From: Candidatus Thorarchaeota archaeon MP8T_1
Lineage (GTDB): Archaea; Asgardarchaeota; Thorarchaeia; Thorarchaeales; Thorarchaeaceae
NCBI GenBank assembly: GCA_002825465.1
Contig: PJER01000003.1
Location: forward strand, 62,001 to 126,000
Length of the DNA stretch: 64,000 nucleotides
Reading direction: 5' to 3'
In this document: positions 25,302 to 34,572 of the stretch, piece by piece
Layout: every line of letters starts with the position of its first letter
How positions within the stretch are numbered: position 1 is the first letter of the stretch
Made by a program: the position numbers and the translations under genes
Notes under the pieces: generated by a model
The model's input: the letters and a program-made list of their open reading frames with translations, nothing else
Database searches by the model: none
Told to the model about the DNA's origin: nothing

Positions 25302-26468
25302 TTGTCCAAAACAAGGAAATTGTTGCTGGAATTTGATACAGAAGAAGTAGGAAAGCTAGCAAGAGGCAATTCTAACGAAAAGAAAGCGCTCGTTAAGGCA
25401 TTTGAAGACTCTTCTGATGTAGTGCGGGAGAGAGCACTCATAGCCGCCATTGATGTTGCAGATCCTAGCCTTGTTGATGACATTGTAAAAGTAATGGATG
25501 ATAATACGGATGACGTCAGAATTGCTGCAGCACAAGCACTTGCATTCTACCATCAACCAAAAACAGTTCCGAATCTAATTAAGGGACTAAAGGATGCAAG
25601 TCCATGGGTAAGATCACATTGCGCAGTAGGGCTATCAAAGTTGTTAAACGGACCAATTTGGGCACGAATTCCAACTGAGTCATTAGACAAATTATTAGAT
25701 GATTTTCCAGATATGGATGAATTGGAAATCAATAAATTCCTTTCTTCAATCAATATGAAACAAGATGCCATGAATAGATTCTTGAACTGGCGTTCTAAGA
25801 AATTTGATTTGGAAATTGATGTAACTGCAATAGCTGAAGAACTTGAAGGAACACCCATACTTCTTACTGGTGAAACTCGTGATGCTTCTGCTGTGTCAGA
25901 AGCCACTTCAGTATCAGGGCTCTCTGAAGATGTAGAAACAATTCTTAGTGAACTTCCTGATGAGATATTAGAAACATTACCTCCTGAAGATTTGAAAAGA
26001 CTAACACCAGCCTCAGCTCGAGAGCTGGTTCAAAAACTCAAAGTAGCACTTCCAACTACAGAGAAGAAGAAAAAGAAGAAAGCTGTAAAAGTGCGTAAGG
26101 TAACAAAAGTCAAGAAGAAGAAGAAAGAATCAGCTAAAGATACACTTATTGAAAAGCTACCGAAGGAAGTTCGTGAATCGGTTGGAGTTGATGCATTAGC
26201 AGAACTCACTGTTGAAGAATTAGAGGCACTTCTTGCATCTTCCACACCAGAACCAAGCGAGGATACATCTGAAGCAGAAGAACCTGAATCAGTCATTGAA
26301 TACGATGATCCACGCATGACAGAATTTGTTTCTAAATACGGAGAAGAGAAAGCCAATCTATTGATTACTATTCCAGAGTCAATGTTAGAAGGAATACCTG
26401 AGGAACAAATCAAAGAGATGGATATGGAGACCCTTGAAGGTCTCAAACAGGCTCTTGAACCTCGATAA
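25302..26468 (+). CDS. HEAT-repeat protein with lysine-rich linker
   Basis: 388 residues, TTG start 5 nt after a perfect GGAGGAG. Residues ~15-130 carry three or so HEAT repeats (VRERALIAAIDVAD, VRIAAAQALAFYH, VRSHCAVGLSKLL). There is a flexible part to ~210, then two short helical EL-rich segments flanking a strikingly basic linker of Lys runs (about 250-275), then an acidic C-terminus. The repeated pattern LPDEILETLPPEDLKRL / LPKEVRESVGVDALAEL / IPESMLEGIPEEQIKEM suggests three related helical hairpins. Likely a cytoplasmic scaffold; the basic linker could bind nucleic acid. It ends 7 nt from the convergent VWA gene. Confidence 0.8.
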   Translation: MSKTRKLLLEFDTEEVGKLARGNSNEKKALVKAFEDSSDVVRERALIAAIDVADPSLVDDIVKVMDDNTDDVRIAAAQALAFYHQPKTVPNLIKGLKDASPWVRSHCAVGLSKLLNGPIWARIPTESLDKLLDDFPDMDELEINKFLSSINMKQDAMNRFLNWRSKKFDLEIDVTAIAEELEGTPILLTGETRDASAVSEATSVSGLSEDVETILSELPDEILETLPPEDLKRLTPASARELVQKLKVALPTTEKKKKKKAVKVRKVTKVKKKKKESAKDTLIEKLPKEVRESVGVDALAELTVEELEALLASSTPEPSEDTSEAEEPESVIEYDDPRMTEFVSKYGEEKANLLITIPESMLEGIPEEQIKEMDMETLEGLKQALEPR

Positions 26469-26475
26469 TCAAATT

Positions 26476-27768
26476 CTATCCCGAACCTCTAATTACAACA
26501 GCAAATTCACCAGCTAATTTACCGTACCATTCCAATAGGTCTCGGATATTATCGACATGACGATAACTTCCATTTCCATAGTGTGCAATTGCCAGCATCA
26601 ATTCTTCATCAATCTCACTACGTTCACCAAGACCAATACTATAGATAACAAGACGTGTGCGATCAGGAAAGCGTTCTTTGAGGACCTTTAATGGCGGGGG
26701 TCCAGAAGTTGTCATCCCATCTGTAAGCATGATCAGCATAGTCGGTTTATCTGGGTCTCCGAATTCTTCCATGATTTCGCTCGCTTTTGCGAGAGCTGTA
26801 CCCATATCTGTTAGGGTCCCACCTTCTTCCACTTTATCAACAACATGTGTACTTATAATCTGGAGACCTAGAGCTTTTTCTCTTCCTGTACATTCGACAA
26901 AAGGTTGAACTTCACCAGTTTCGGAATTCAAGAAGGTCATCTCGCTAACATCTTTTTCAAAGGTGATAACGCCAACTTTTTCACCATACCCTCGTCCAAC
27001 TTTTTCTGCAAGATATAGCAAAACAGCCATAGCTGCTGCTTCTGCACGACTCACATTTTTACCTTCTTCAAAGCGATTCAGAAATGCTTGAACCTCGGGA
27101 CTATCACCAGCTAAATCTTTCAATCCCTCTCTTGCATGGGCAATATCCTGAACAGGTACATCTGTTGTCTTCATTGAACCGCTGGTATCAATGCAAAGTA
27201 CAGCATTAAATGGTGTTGCAATGCCAACTGTCTTGAACTGATAGCCAGTTTTTTCACGTAGTGCCTCGAATGCAAGTTTGGCGAAACTCTTTCCTGAGAG
27301 TGCAGGTTTTGTGGTTAGGATTTCAACTTTAATGTCAAGTTCAGGCCAATTGAAAGACATCCCAGGATACACTAAGCGACCGCCAATTATGTCTTCAAGA
27401 GATTTCACTTTTTCAGCCGCACGAGTGACGAGATCCTCAGTATTTGCGTCCTCAGTCAGTGGTTTAATCCCAAACTCAACATATTCCAAAGCGGTCATAT
27501 CCTGATCATATAGAGTGACTTCAACTAAATCACCTTCCATTAGAAGTGAAGCCTCAAGAACTAGTGTATCTACTGAAATTTTATCCTCAGCAATATCCTT
27601 ACTTATTCGAATCTCAGCCGCACCCCAAAAACTACTCTGTGAGTCTTCAAAAACAACTATTGAACCAATATCAGCATCTAGGGATTCTGCAGTTTTTGGG
27701 TGTAGATGGGCAAATCCTCTGAGGTCGCCACCATCAACAATTTCAAGTTCTAATTTCTTGGTGATAAT
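26476..27768 (-). CDS. VWA-domain protein with Cdc48-N-like domain; probable AUU start
   Basis: About 430 residues from ATT at 27768, which lies 5 nt after a perfect AGGAGG. No ATG/GTG/TTG occurs in frame between here and codons buried in the upstream gene (ATG at 27873 or 27906 are the alternatives). Residues 4-86 resemble the double-psi beta-barrel of Cdc48/VAT N-domains (ELEIVDGGDLRGFAHLHP ... DIGSIVVFED ... GDLVEVTLY). The VWA domain begins near 188 with the intact MIDAS Asp194-x-Ser196-x-Ser198, a GGTLTDMGTAL threonine loop and LIMLTDGMTTSGPPP. It probably binds a partner through a metal ion. It lies in an island with three relatives. Confidence 0.82.
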   Translation of the reverse strand: MITKKLELEIVDGGDLRGFAHLHPKTAESLDADIGSIVVFEDSQSSFWGAAEIRISKDIAEDKISVDTLVLEASLLMEGDLVEVTLYDQDMTALEYVEFGIKPLTEDANTEDLVTRAAEKVKSLEDIIGGRLVYPGMSFNWPELDIKVEILTTKPALSGKSFAKLAFEALREKTGYQFKTVGIATPFNAVLCIDTSGSMKTTDVPVQDIAHAREGLKDLAGDSPEVQAFLNRFEEGKNVSRAEAAAMAVLLYLAEKVGRGYGEKVGVITFEKDVSEMTFLNSETGEVQPFVECTGREKALGLQIISTHVVDKVEEGGTLTDMGTALAKASEIMEEFGDPDKPTMLIMLTDGMTTSGPPPLKVLKERFPDRTRLVIYSIGLGERSEIDEELMLAIAHYGNGSYRHVDNIRDLLEWYGKLAGEFAVVIRGSG

Positions 27769-27835
27769 CGTTGCCTCCTGTTGTCGGGTATGAACTCCTC
27801 TAGTTTCTATTGTTATAAAGAATATGAGGTTCTTA

Positions 27836-29341
27836 CTATTTGAGATGATTGAGTACGTTCCCAGCAAAATCATCAGTTGGTTTGAGTGTAATTGAGTGAT
27901 CGGCAAGAGTACGCATTAGAATGGAGTTGAAACTCTGAGATGCATTTTCAACTGACTCAATTCTTGTCTTTCCCTTTGTACTTAACAGTGAGCAGCTAAC
28001 AGAACCACCAATTTTTCTGTGCACCCAGACTTGAATTTCTTTGACAGGGTCATTTCTCCGAAAGCACATTATATATGAATCAAGATACACTCCATTGAAT
28101 CCACCATCAGACAGATTCATGGGTTCAGGCCATGTTCCTGACGGAGGTAACATCAAATCAAGAGAAGAAAGATCCCAAATATCATCACTGAGAAGGGTTA
28201 GAAGTGTGTTCTCCAATGTCCCTTGTTTTTCTCCTTTTGGATCGGATATGATAAATTGAGAAGGAACCGTTTGAGACCCTACAGATGTTGAAAATGGCTT
28301 CTGAATAAGTGATAATGCATTCCCGCCAAGAATGCGTTGTGCATCAGCAAGAGTACCTGGAAAGTCATGTGAAAGAAGATGTAAGATGACATCTGCTGCC
28401 TGAACTGACAGAAAACTGAAATCAGTCCCAAAGAGTATCTTTTCAGACCAAGAGAAACCAGAGTGATTCAAACGTTCGAATGCAGATTCGAATAGAACAG
28501 GCACATCAAGATCATGTAGGGTAGATGTTTCTGCAAAGATGTGAGGGTCTCGAAGTACTTCATATAGACGAGGGTCTCCAGGGGACATTCCACAATGAGC
28601 AAGGATGATTCGAAGACCTCTCATTGCAGATCCACAATCAGGATCATTTCGAATTGATTCTACTAGGTTCTTTATCTTCATCACTGTTGTGATGTTGCGA
28701 GTATCAAATATAACGGGAATCGCTAACTCACCCGCCCGTTTAACTACATCCTTTGTCATATGTCCCTCTATTGAATCCACAAAGAGCTGTGCCAATGGAT
28801 GGAGTTTGAGACCACGTAAACCTAGTTCGGTGATACTTCTGTCAAGCTCTTGAACTGCAAGACCTCTTTGTCGTGTTTCATCCATAGGATCTACACGAGC
28901 AAATCCAATGAGTCTTGTTGAGTGTGGTGCTCTCGTTGTCCAACCTGCAATCTTATCATTTGAAACCTTGAAAGATGGATCTTTTGACTTCTCAGGTTTT
29001 GAATAATCGTCAGTATAGGGAAAGACAATAGTTCTATCAACTAGCCACCCATGGTCCAATCTTGCCCAACTTTCTTTGCTGTTGAAGCACTTGGAGGCCA
29101 AAGGAGGAGGTTCAATACGAATAGGTTCATAGAGAAGAGCATCATCATTGACCATCTGTTGTGCTAATTTCTGCATCTCAAACCAGAGACTAGCATAGAA
29201 ATCATAACTACCAGCAGGAGTATTTCTGTGACCTTTTTCTTTCCCCATGTGATGGTGGCTATCTACGATGTACAATTGATACTCGTCACCTTTTCTTATT
29301 CCTCTCTCGGGAATATCGGTCGTAGCTTGTACGATAAGCAT
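27836..29341 (-). CDS. Amidohydrolase-related TIM-barrel protein with C-terminal partner-binding domain
   Basis: 501 residues. The first ~340 form an amidohydrolase_2-type barrel: metal motif DSHHHMG near 29-35, GLRGLKLHP (barrel strand with His), IILAHCGM and ILFGTDFSF with the catalytic Asp, then AQRILGGNALSLI closing the domain. The last ~150 residues are a separate alpha/beta domain also found in the 887-residue neighbour, with no match I recognise. The VWA gene follows on the same strand, so both are probably one operon. It may hydrolyse or decarboxylate a small molecule; substrate unknown. Confidence 0.82.
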   Translation of the reverse strand: MLIVQATTDIPERGIRKGDEYQLYIVDSHHHMGKEKGHRNTPAGSYDFYASLWFEMQKLAQQMVNDDALLYEPIRIEPPPLASKCFNSKESWARLDHGWLVDRTIVFPYTDDYSKPEKSKDPSFKVSNDKIAGWTTRAPHSTRLIGFARVDPMDETRQRGLAVQELDRSITELGLRGLKLHPLAQLFVDSIEGHMTKDVVKRAGELAIPVIFDTRNITTVMKIKNLVESIRNDPDCGSAMRGLRIILAHCGMSPGDPRLYEVLRDPHIFAETSTLHDLDVPVLFESAFERLNHSGFSWSEKILFGTDFSFLSVQAADVILHLLSHDFPGTLADAQRILGGNALSLIQKPFSTSVGSQTVPSQFIISDPKGEKQGTLENTLLTLLSDDIWDLSSLDLMLPPSGTWPEPMNLSDGGFNGVYLDSYIMCFRRNDPVKEIQVWVHRKIGGSVSCSLLSTKGKTRIESVENASQSFNSILMRTLADHSITLKPTDDFAGNVLNHLK

Positions 29342-29481
29342 GGGTAAGCCAGTCCTTGTATTGTGTTCTTTTCACTGATGTGTTAAATACTTGTATCATG
29401 GTGCGAAAGTTACTAACACTTCTATCTACACTATGCATATATCAGCTACTGCAACAATCAAAATAGAGGTCGCACACCGTC

Positions 29482-32145
29482 ATGATAATCGTAGAGGACA
29501 TTGAGGCAAATGAGATACATAGGTTCGTTGTTATTGATGCCTCATTGCAACTAGGTATTGTGCGAGCTGGAACCTACATTCATACCTTTGATCCTGACAG
29601 AGCCTTTTCATATTACAACATGGTCGAAAATCAGCTACATGATTTTGCAACACATTATCCAGGTGCTTTCAAATATCTCCCAAGGAGAGCCTACGATTAC
29701 CTAAAGAGACCTCAGCTTCTAAGTGAATTTACTCAGGGAGCTTCAGATCTTTCTCAATCTAGTTGGTTAGTGGACTTTTTAGTTGTGAATCCGCTTATTG
29801 GATTTGGTGACACTATTTTACCCGCTTCCCAGCAAGATGCTAATGTTGAGTCAGTTTACAGATGGTCGACACTACCGCCAAACAGCCCAAGGATATATCA
29901 TCTTCAGGACATGCGATCCAATAGAAGGACTCCAAAAGGTTGGGGATGTTTTTTGAATGCAAAAGACCTCTCTTTGTCAACAAAGGGGCCTAACCGAGTG
30001 GACCTTCTCGAATATGTAAAATTAGGAAACCCCATATTCATCGAACTTAATTCTCCAGAAGATTTAGATCCTCTTTTAGAATGGATTATTCTACTAAAGG
30101 AGGCAGGGCTCAATCCTCCAAAACTGGTTTTGAAGGCAAGAAGTCAGAAAGATTGGGGAAAAAACATCACTCGATTGTTAGACATTCCGAATAGTATTCT
30201 ATTGACTGCAGGTGCTTCGATTTCATCACTAGCAACTATCATTCGATATATGAGAAAACAACAAGGTGATAACCTTTGGTCAAAACGGTTGATGTTTGCA
30301 TCTTCTTATCCTGAAACACAGCTGGGAGATAGTGTATCTGAAATCTTATCCTACTTTCTTAGTCGAAATCTATCAGCAACGCCAGTTGAAATTCAGAGAA
30401 TCATAGGAGGAAACATGCTGGAACTATTGCCACCTAGACCACCATTCTTGGTATATCGAACAAACAACAACTCGGTAATAGCTGAAGAAAATCTTGGAAA
30501 ATCAGCTTTGAATGAACTTGTCAGAATCTTTCAACTTCTTGATGCACGTAAGATGCTTAGGATTGCGTCACTTGATCATATGATTGACGATGATGGTGGA
30601 ACTATTGACCTTGAAAGTGCAGTCATAACAGCTATTGAACCAAATGGTGAGAAAGCCATCAGCCTCTCCATCATATTGGAGAAGAACGGAGCAGTAATGA
30701 TTTCGGGATGGAAACGAGCTTTCAATGATAGTGTTAAGAAACGAGATGGTATGTTAATTCAGACACTTGTAAGAGCAAATGCAAAACTGGATGGTCCCAT
30801 CTTCAGTTCACCTGCACATTTAGTCAAATTTGATGAGGCTCTTCTAAAGTGTCTTGATGTGGAAGAGTCTCGTCCGATTTTATCTGCTCTTCATTTTAGC
30901 ATTGAAATTGCAAAAACTGAGAAGGGCATCTTCCTTATGTGTTCAAAGGATATGGCTGCCCTTGATTTGCACCCTGATGACCATGTTCTCGCATTAGAAA
31001 CAAGAACTGGAAGATGGACTGCAGGAAGGGTACGTGATAATTCCAAATGCTTAGAGAAGTCTGTTGTTATTTCTGAGATTGATTCATCAATTGCAGGTTT
31101 TAGAAACTCATCAGTTGTAAATATCGTTAAAATCGATGGTGACATACCTGATGTCAATAGATTGATTTTGTCATATAAGGCTGAGAAACTTCTTTCTAAT
31201 ACTGAATTATTAGCATCAATTCATCTTTACGAAAATGAGATATTAGAATCAATTCAAGGAAGATACATTGGTGTTGGATCAAAACTTCAAGTAGGTTCAG
31301 AAGAAAGACCAATGAAACTTACAATCGGATACTCTGAGCCAAAACTCAAATCTGGACAAATTGGAAGAATTAGTGGAGATAGCATAATTCTAAGACCTCA
31401 TCAGAGTTTTCGTGAAGTCAATATTGTGCTGTGTATTTCGAAAGGAAAGAATATGAGTAAGAAGGATGTACCTTTCAAATCACTACATTCAACTATTCGA
31501 GAGTTGAAAGATTTGATAGAGATTGTTCCAGAGGTCGGAACATTCTTGAAAGGGCTATCCAATTCTCTTACATATGCAGAAGTTTCAGCTTTGGCATCGC
31601 TTTTGTTAATTAATACATTCATGCACAATCGGACAGAAGGAAGACTAGGACTAGTCACCTTTGCAGAAGCTCCCGAGAAGTTTTCTATTCAATATGGTCC
31701 AGAGATCAGACCTTCGATTGAATTCCTAGGAGACCTTCAGTCTGAGGAAGTCCTGGTTTCTCTAATCTTCTCAATTCTTGATAATGCTAAAGAAACAGGA
31801 GGTTATGAGAAAATGGAAGGGGCATATCGCTCTATTGCAGAATATCTAGAGGATTTCGGATCTTCACGTCCAACACTCTTATTGGTATTTTCGGGGGAAA
31901 TTGGAAAATATGATGAAGAACATCTACCTTTCATCCAAGCAATCAAAAACAACGAGAGATATCAAATAGAATTCTTCACATTTGATAAGAAATCAAACCA
32001 AAAGGGCGCATTGCGATTGCTTAAGGGGATAAAAGCACGGGTTATACCTATGGAGTCATTTTCATCACAATTGTTTCTGGGCCATATTATGGATGTTATT
32101 GATAACCTAGTTCCAAGTGGTTCTAGCTCCCAGTCCGACGCTTGA
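29482..32145 (+). CDS. 887-residue degenerate fusion of amidohydrolase-like, Cdc48-N-like and VWA domains
   Basis: Residues ~1-335 parallel the neighbouring amidohydrolase (ending VEIQRIIGGNMLELL against AQRILGGNALSLI) but lack the HxH metal motif. Residues ~345-475 match its extra C-terminal domain (IASLDHM against LSSLDLM). Residues ~480-640 parallel the Cdc48-N-like region. From ~650 a VWA fold follows in which MIDAS Asp-x-Ser-x-Ser has become SKGKN (VLCISKGKNMSKKDVP against VLCIDTSGSMKTTDVP) and TDG has become SGE. It is one open frame, so not a pseudogene, and reads as a catalytically dead fused paralogue of both minus-strand neighbours, perhaps a scaffold subunit. Divergent from them, and it overlaps the next gene tail-to-tail by 23 nt. 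Confidence 0.85.
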   Translation: MIIVEDIEANEIHRFVVIDASLQLGIVRAGTYIHTFDPDRAFSYYNMVENQLHDFATHYPGAFKYLPRRAYDYLKRPQLLSEFTQGASDLSQSSWLVDFLVVNPLIGFGDTILPASQQDANVESVYRWSTLPPNSPRIYHLQDMRSNRRTPKGWGCFLNAKDLSLSTKGPNRVDLLEYVKLGNPIFIELNSPEDLDPLLEWIILLKEAGLNPPKLVLKARSQKDWGKNITRLLDIPNSILLTAGASISSLATIIRYMRKQQGDNLWSKRLMFASSYPETQLGDSVSEILSYFLSRNLSATPVEIQRIIGGNMLELLPPRPPFLVYRTNNNSVIAEENLGKSALNELVRIFQLLDARKMLRIASLDHMIDDDGGTIDLESAVITAIEPNGEKAISLSIILEKNGAVMISGWKRAFNDSVKKRDGMLIQTLVRANAKLDGPIFSSPAHLVKFDEALLKCLDVEESRPILSALHFSIEIAKTEKGIFLMCSKDMAALDLHPDDHVLALETRTGRWTAGRVRDNSKCLEKSVVISEIDSSIAGFRNSSVVNIVKIDGDIPDVNRLILSYKAEKLLSNTELLASIHLYENEILESIQGRYIGVGSKLQVGSEERPMKLTIGYSEPKLKSGQIGRISGDSIILRPHQSFREVNIVLCISKGKNMSKKDVPFKSLHSTIRELKDLIEIVPEVGTFLKGLSNSLTYAEVSALASLLLINTFMHNRTEGRLGLVTFAEAPEKFSIQYGPEIRPSIEFLGDLQSEEVLVSLIFSILDNAKETGGYEKMEGAYRSIAEYLEDFGSSRPTLLLVFSGEIGKYDEEHLPFIQAIKNNERYQIEFFTFDKKSNQKGALRLLKGIKARVIPMESFSSQLFLGHIMDVIDNLVPSGSSSQSDA

Positions 32146-33433
32146 AATTCAATGATTCAATCTCTGACGATTTTGTATCTAATTGGCTAAGTTCAATTTC
32201 TATCCTATCTATTATTGCTCGGATAGAAGCCATTTTTGAAACTATGTGTTGAAGTTCATTAGAACTCAGTGAAACATTACCCTTTTCAAATTCCTTTTCA
32301 ATTTCCCAAAGTTTGGTCGAGATGCTAGATATTATCTTTGTATCCTCTTCCATACGACGTAATTCATGAATTGCATCGTATGGGAGTTCATCTACCACTT
32401 CTAATCTCCCATCCTTAAGCAATTTCCCTAGTCGTGTACTATTATGACTGACCTTGGACAAAAGTGGAGAGAAACGGGAAATTAATTCCACCAATCGGGT
32501 TCGCACGATTGATATTGATTGGGAATCTATCACAGTAGATGCTGGAGATTTGTGTGTTGATTGAGGTTCCATTTTGGGTTCTTCGATGATAACTTTCGGT
32601 CCAGTCTTAGATACTTCAGTTGGAGTAAACCAAAGTGGAGACAAGTATCTATTCAAAATAAGCTCTGGAGAGAGTCCTTCAATGGTTGCAAAAGTAGCGA
32701 CCTGCAAAACACTATCCCAGAGATATACAAAAACTTCAGAATCGCGAACGAGAAGAAGAGAAGAAATTGCATCTTTTGTTTTTCTGAAAAGTTCCAGACC
32801 AATGAGCCATCTTGTTAGAAGGGGAATAGGGGGAGATATCTTCAGAGGATTTCCTGATTTTGCGAGGATTATTTTTGATGACAAGTCAGTCTTCAGGACC
32901 TTCTTAATCAGGGTAGTAGGTTTTGATTTTGTCGACTCAAGTGATATAGAGAGTAAATTTGTAACAATGCCACTAGCAGAATCGGAAATGAGTTGCTCAA
33001 TATAGTCCAAATTGACATCTTCATCATTGGAATCATTTCGACCAGCCAGAATCTGTCCTACAATACCAAGCAATTCAGAGACCTTAATCGCTCCTGAATT
33101 AAACCCAACAACTACAGAGGATGCTTTGCTATTCATTATATGGGGTTCAATTAATGTCACAAGTTTTGAGTCAGTGTGATTGCCTAGAATAAATAATCCA
33201 TGACTTATTTTGGGATTTGTTTCTAGAATGAGTCGAATGAACCTATCAGTTGGAATGATGAGATTTTCCTGTATTTCTTTATCTTGTATTCTTCCTTTGA
33301 ATCCTTTTCCAAGGAGACCCTGTTCAATCCAACCTATGGATAGTTCTCCAGTGGGTAAGGAAGACACAATGAAAGAAGAAACTTGACCACTATGATACAT
33401 TGCCTGAAGTCTTGTTACTAAACTTTCAGACAA
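32123..33433 (-). CDS. Unknown protein of the VWA island
   Basis: 436 residues, TTG start 9 nt after GGGAGGT. Not recognised. The N-terminal ~150 residues are alpha/beta (FIVSSLPTGELSIGWIEQG, SHGLFILGN), perhaps a roadblock- or longin-like sensor fold, and a second alpha/beta segment lies around 200-260. From ~290 a Pro/Ser/Thr linker leads to a C-terminal coiled coil of about 130 residues. It is the last gene of a three-gene operon with two VWA-type proteins (3-nt gap), implying a shared complex. Confidence 0.7.
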   Translation of the reverse strand: MSESLVTRLQAMYHSGQVSSFIVSSLPTGELSIGWIEQGLLGKGFKGRIQDKEIQENLIIPTDRFIRLILETNPKISHGLFILGNHTDSKLVTLIEPHIMNSKASSVVVGFNSGAIKVSELLGIVGQILAGRNDSNDEDVNLDYIEQLISDSASGIVTNLLSISLESTKSKPTTLIKKVLKTDLSSKIILAKSGNPLKISPPIPLLTRWLIGLELFRKTKDAISSLLLVRDSEVFVYLWDSVLQVATFATIEGLSPELILNRYLSPLWFTPTEVSKTGPKVIIEEPKMEPQSTHKSPASTVIDSQSISIVRTRLVELISRFSPLLSKVSHNSTRLGKLLKDGRLEVVDELPYDAIHELRRMEEDTKIISSISTKLWEIEKEFEKGNVSLSSNELQHIVSKMASIRAIIDRIEIELSQLDTKSSEIESLNFKRRTGS

Positions 33434-33436
33434 AAT

Positions 33437-34555
33437 CTATGAACCTCCCGATAGTATATCTGCAATTGCATCTGAAATCTTCTTGATATCATCATAATGA
33501 TCCACGATTATTGTCTTTCCATGGCTAATTTCAGCTATTGCTTCCACTAGATCACGATTAGATTTCTTCCCGGGAACAAAACATAAGATAGGAGATATGT
33601 CACCATGAGATTTCACAATCTTGACAGGATTGGGTCCTGAGGTATGAGTCCCACTTGAAAAGAACATTATGAGTGTAGGGAGAGAGTTTGAAATATCCTT
33701 TGCACTCAATATGCCAAGATCAAGAGCTTCGCCAGGACTTGATGGTTGACTCTTTTGATCAGGAATCAAAGATTCTATCCACTTGATAAATCTAAGAAAT
33801 AATGAACGCGAATCTATTGATGATACTTCTACAGGACTTCCTGTTTGTGAATCAAATGTAGTGAATACCTCAATCTCATCAGAATAGGCAAGACCATGAA
33901 ATTGAGCCTTTGTTTTAGTTATTGGATAAATTTCAGATAAGGAATCGATAGCATCCAGTGCTGCCTTGTATCGTGGTATATCGGATACATCAGTTTCAAC
34001 ATCAGAAACTTGTGCTGCTGCTCCAACTTCAAAAATGCATATGATATTAAATGGCTTCAATGATTCAACTGGATCTAAATGGATTTTCTCAAGTTCATCC
34101 CATGATATCCTTGATGCTTTATTATCCACATCAATTGGATCTAAAGACTGCACAGTGAATTGAATCCCGAGCCTATCAATTTGGAATGATTGACCAATTT
34201 GTAATATCAATCCGTCAAAGTCATCCTGTAAATCGTTGACCCGTTTTGAAATTGCATCAGCAATGGTTCGATTATCGAGGTCTCTGGTTGATGAGAGAGT
34301 CAATCGGATATTGTTGCAGGTGGGGATGGTAGCTAGTATTCGTTTGAGTTCAATCTCATGATTCATATTACAGGACAACCAGGTGAATATTCGATTATCT
34401 AGAACCACTAAATCCTTGGGTACACTACTAGATACACGAACATCCGATAGCAGTGCTCTTTCGTTACATGAAATCTGATAGACACCATCATCAATCGATG
34501 ATTCCTCTGAAACAAAACAGAGGCCTTTTTGATTTCGTCCCTGCTTTGCTTTCAT
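33437..34555 (-). CDS. VWA-like protein with lost MIDAS, Cdc48-N-like middle region
   Basis: 372 residues from ATG 34555 (GGAGGT 10 nt upstream); the ATG at 34573 overlapping the previous stop is an alternative. The first ~110 residues are beta-rich. A section around 115-150 resembles the second part of the Cdc48-N region of the first VWA protein. The C-terminal half is a VWA fold: FNIICIFEVG replaces the D-x-S-x-S strand, and LPTLIMFFSSGTHTSGPNPVKI parallels PTMLIMLTDGMTTSGPPPLKV of the active relative. The metal site is therefore dead. Middle gene of the 35685-32123 operon. Confidence 0.75.
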   Translation of the reverse strand: MKAKQGRNQKGLCFVSEESSIDDGVYQISCNERALLSDVRVSSSVPKDLVVLDNRIFTWLSCNMNHEIELKRILATIPTCNNIRLTLSSTRDLDNRTIADAISKRVNDLQDDFDGLILQIGQSFQIDRLGIQFTVQSLDPIDVDNKASRISWDELEKIHLDPVESLKPFNIICIFEVGAAAQVSDVETDVSDIPRYKAALDAIDSLSEIYPITKTKAQFHGLAYSDEIEVFTTFDSQTGSPVEVSSIDSRSLFLRFIKWIESLIPDQKSQPSSPGEALDLGILSAKDISNSLPTLIMFFSSGTHTSGPNPVKIVKSHGDISPILCFVPGKKSNRDLVEAIAEISHGKTIIVDHYDDIKKISDAIADILSGGS

Positions 34556-34572
34556 ATTCAAAGAGACCTCCA

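Noticed and set aside
24722..25336. 204-codon plus-strand frame
   Set aside because: Antisense to most of the CPBP protease gene with Ser/Ile-rich composition typical of a shadow frame.
29482..32145. 887-residue gene as a frameshift-joined pseudogene or assembly chimera
   Set aside because: The frame is open throughout and each part diverges from its counterpart at the protein level across its length, which an assembly join would not give.
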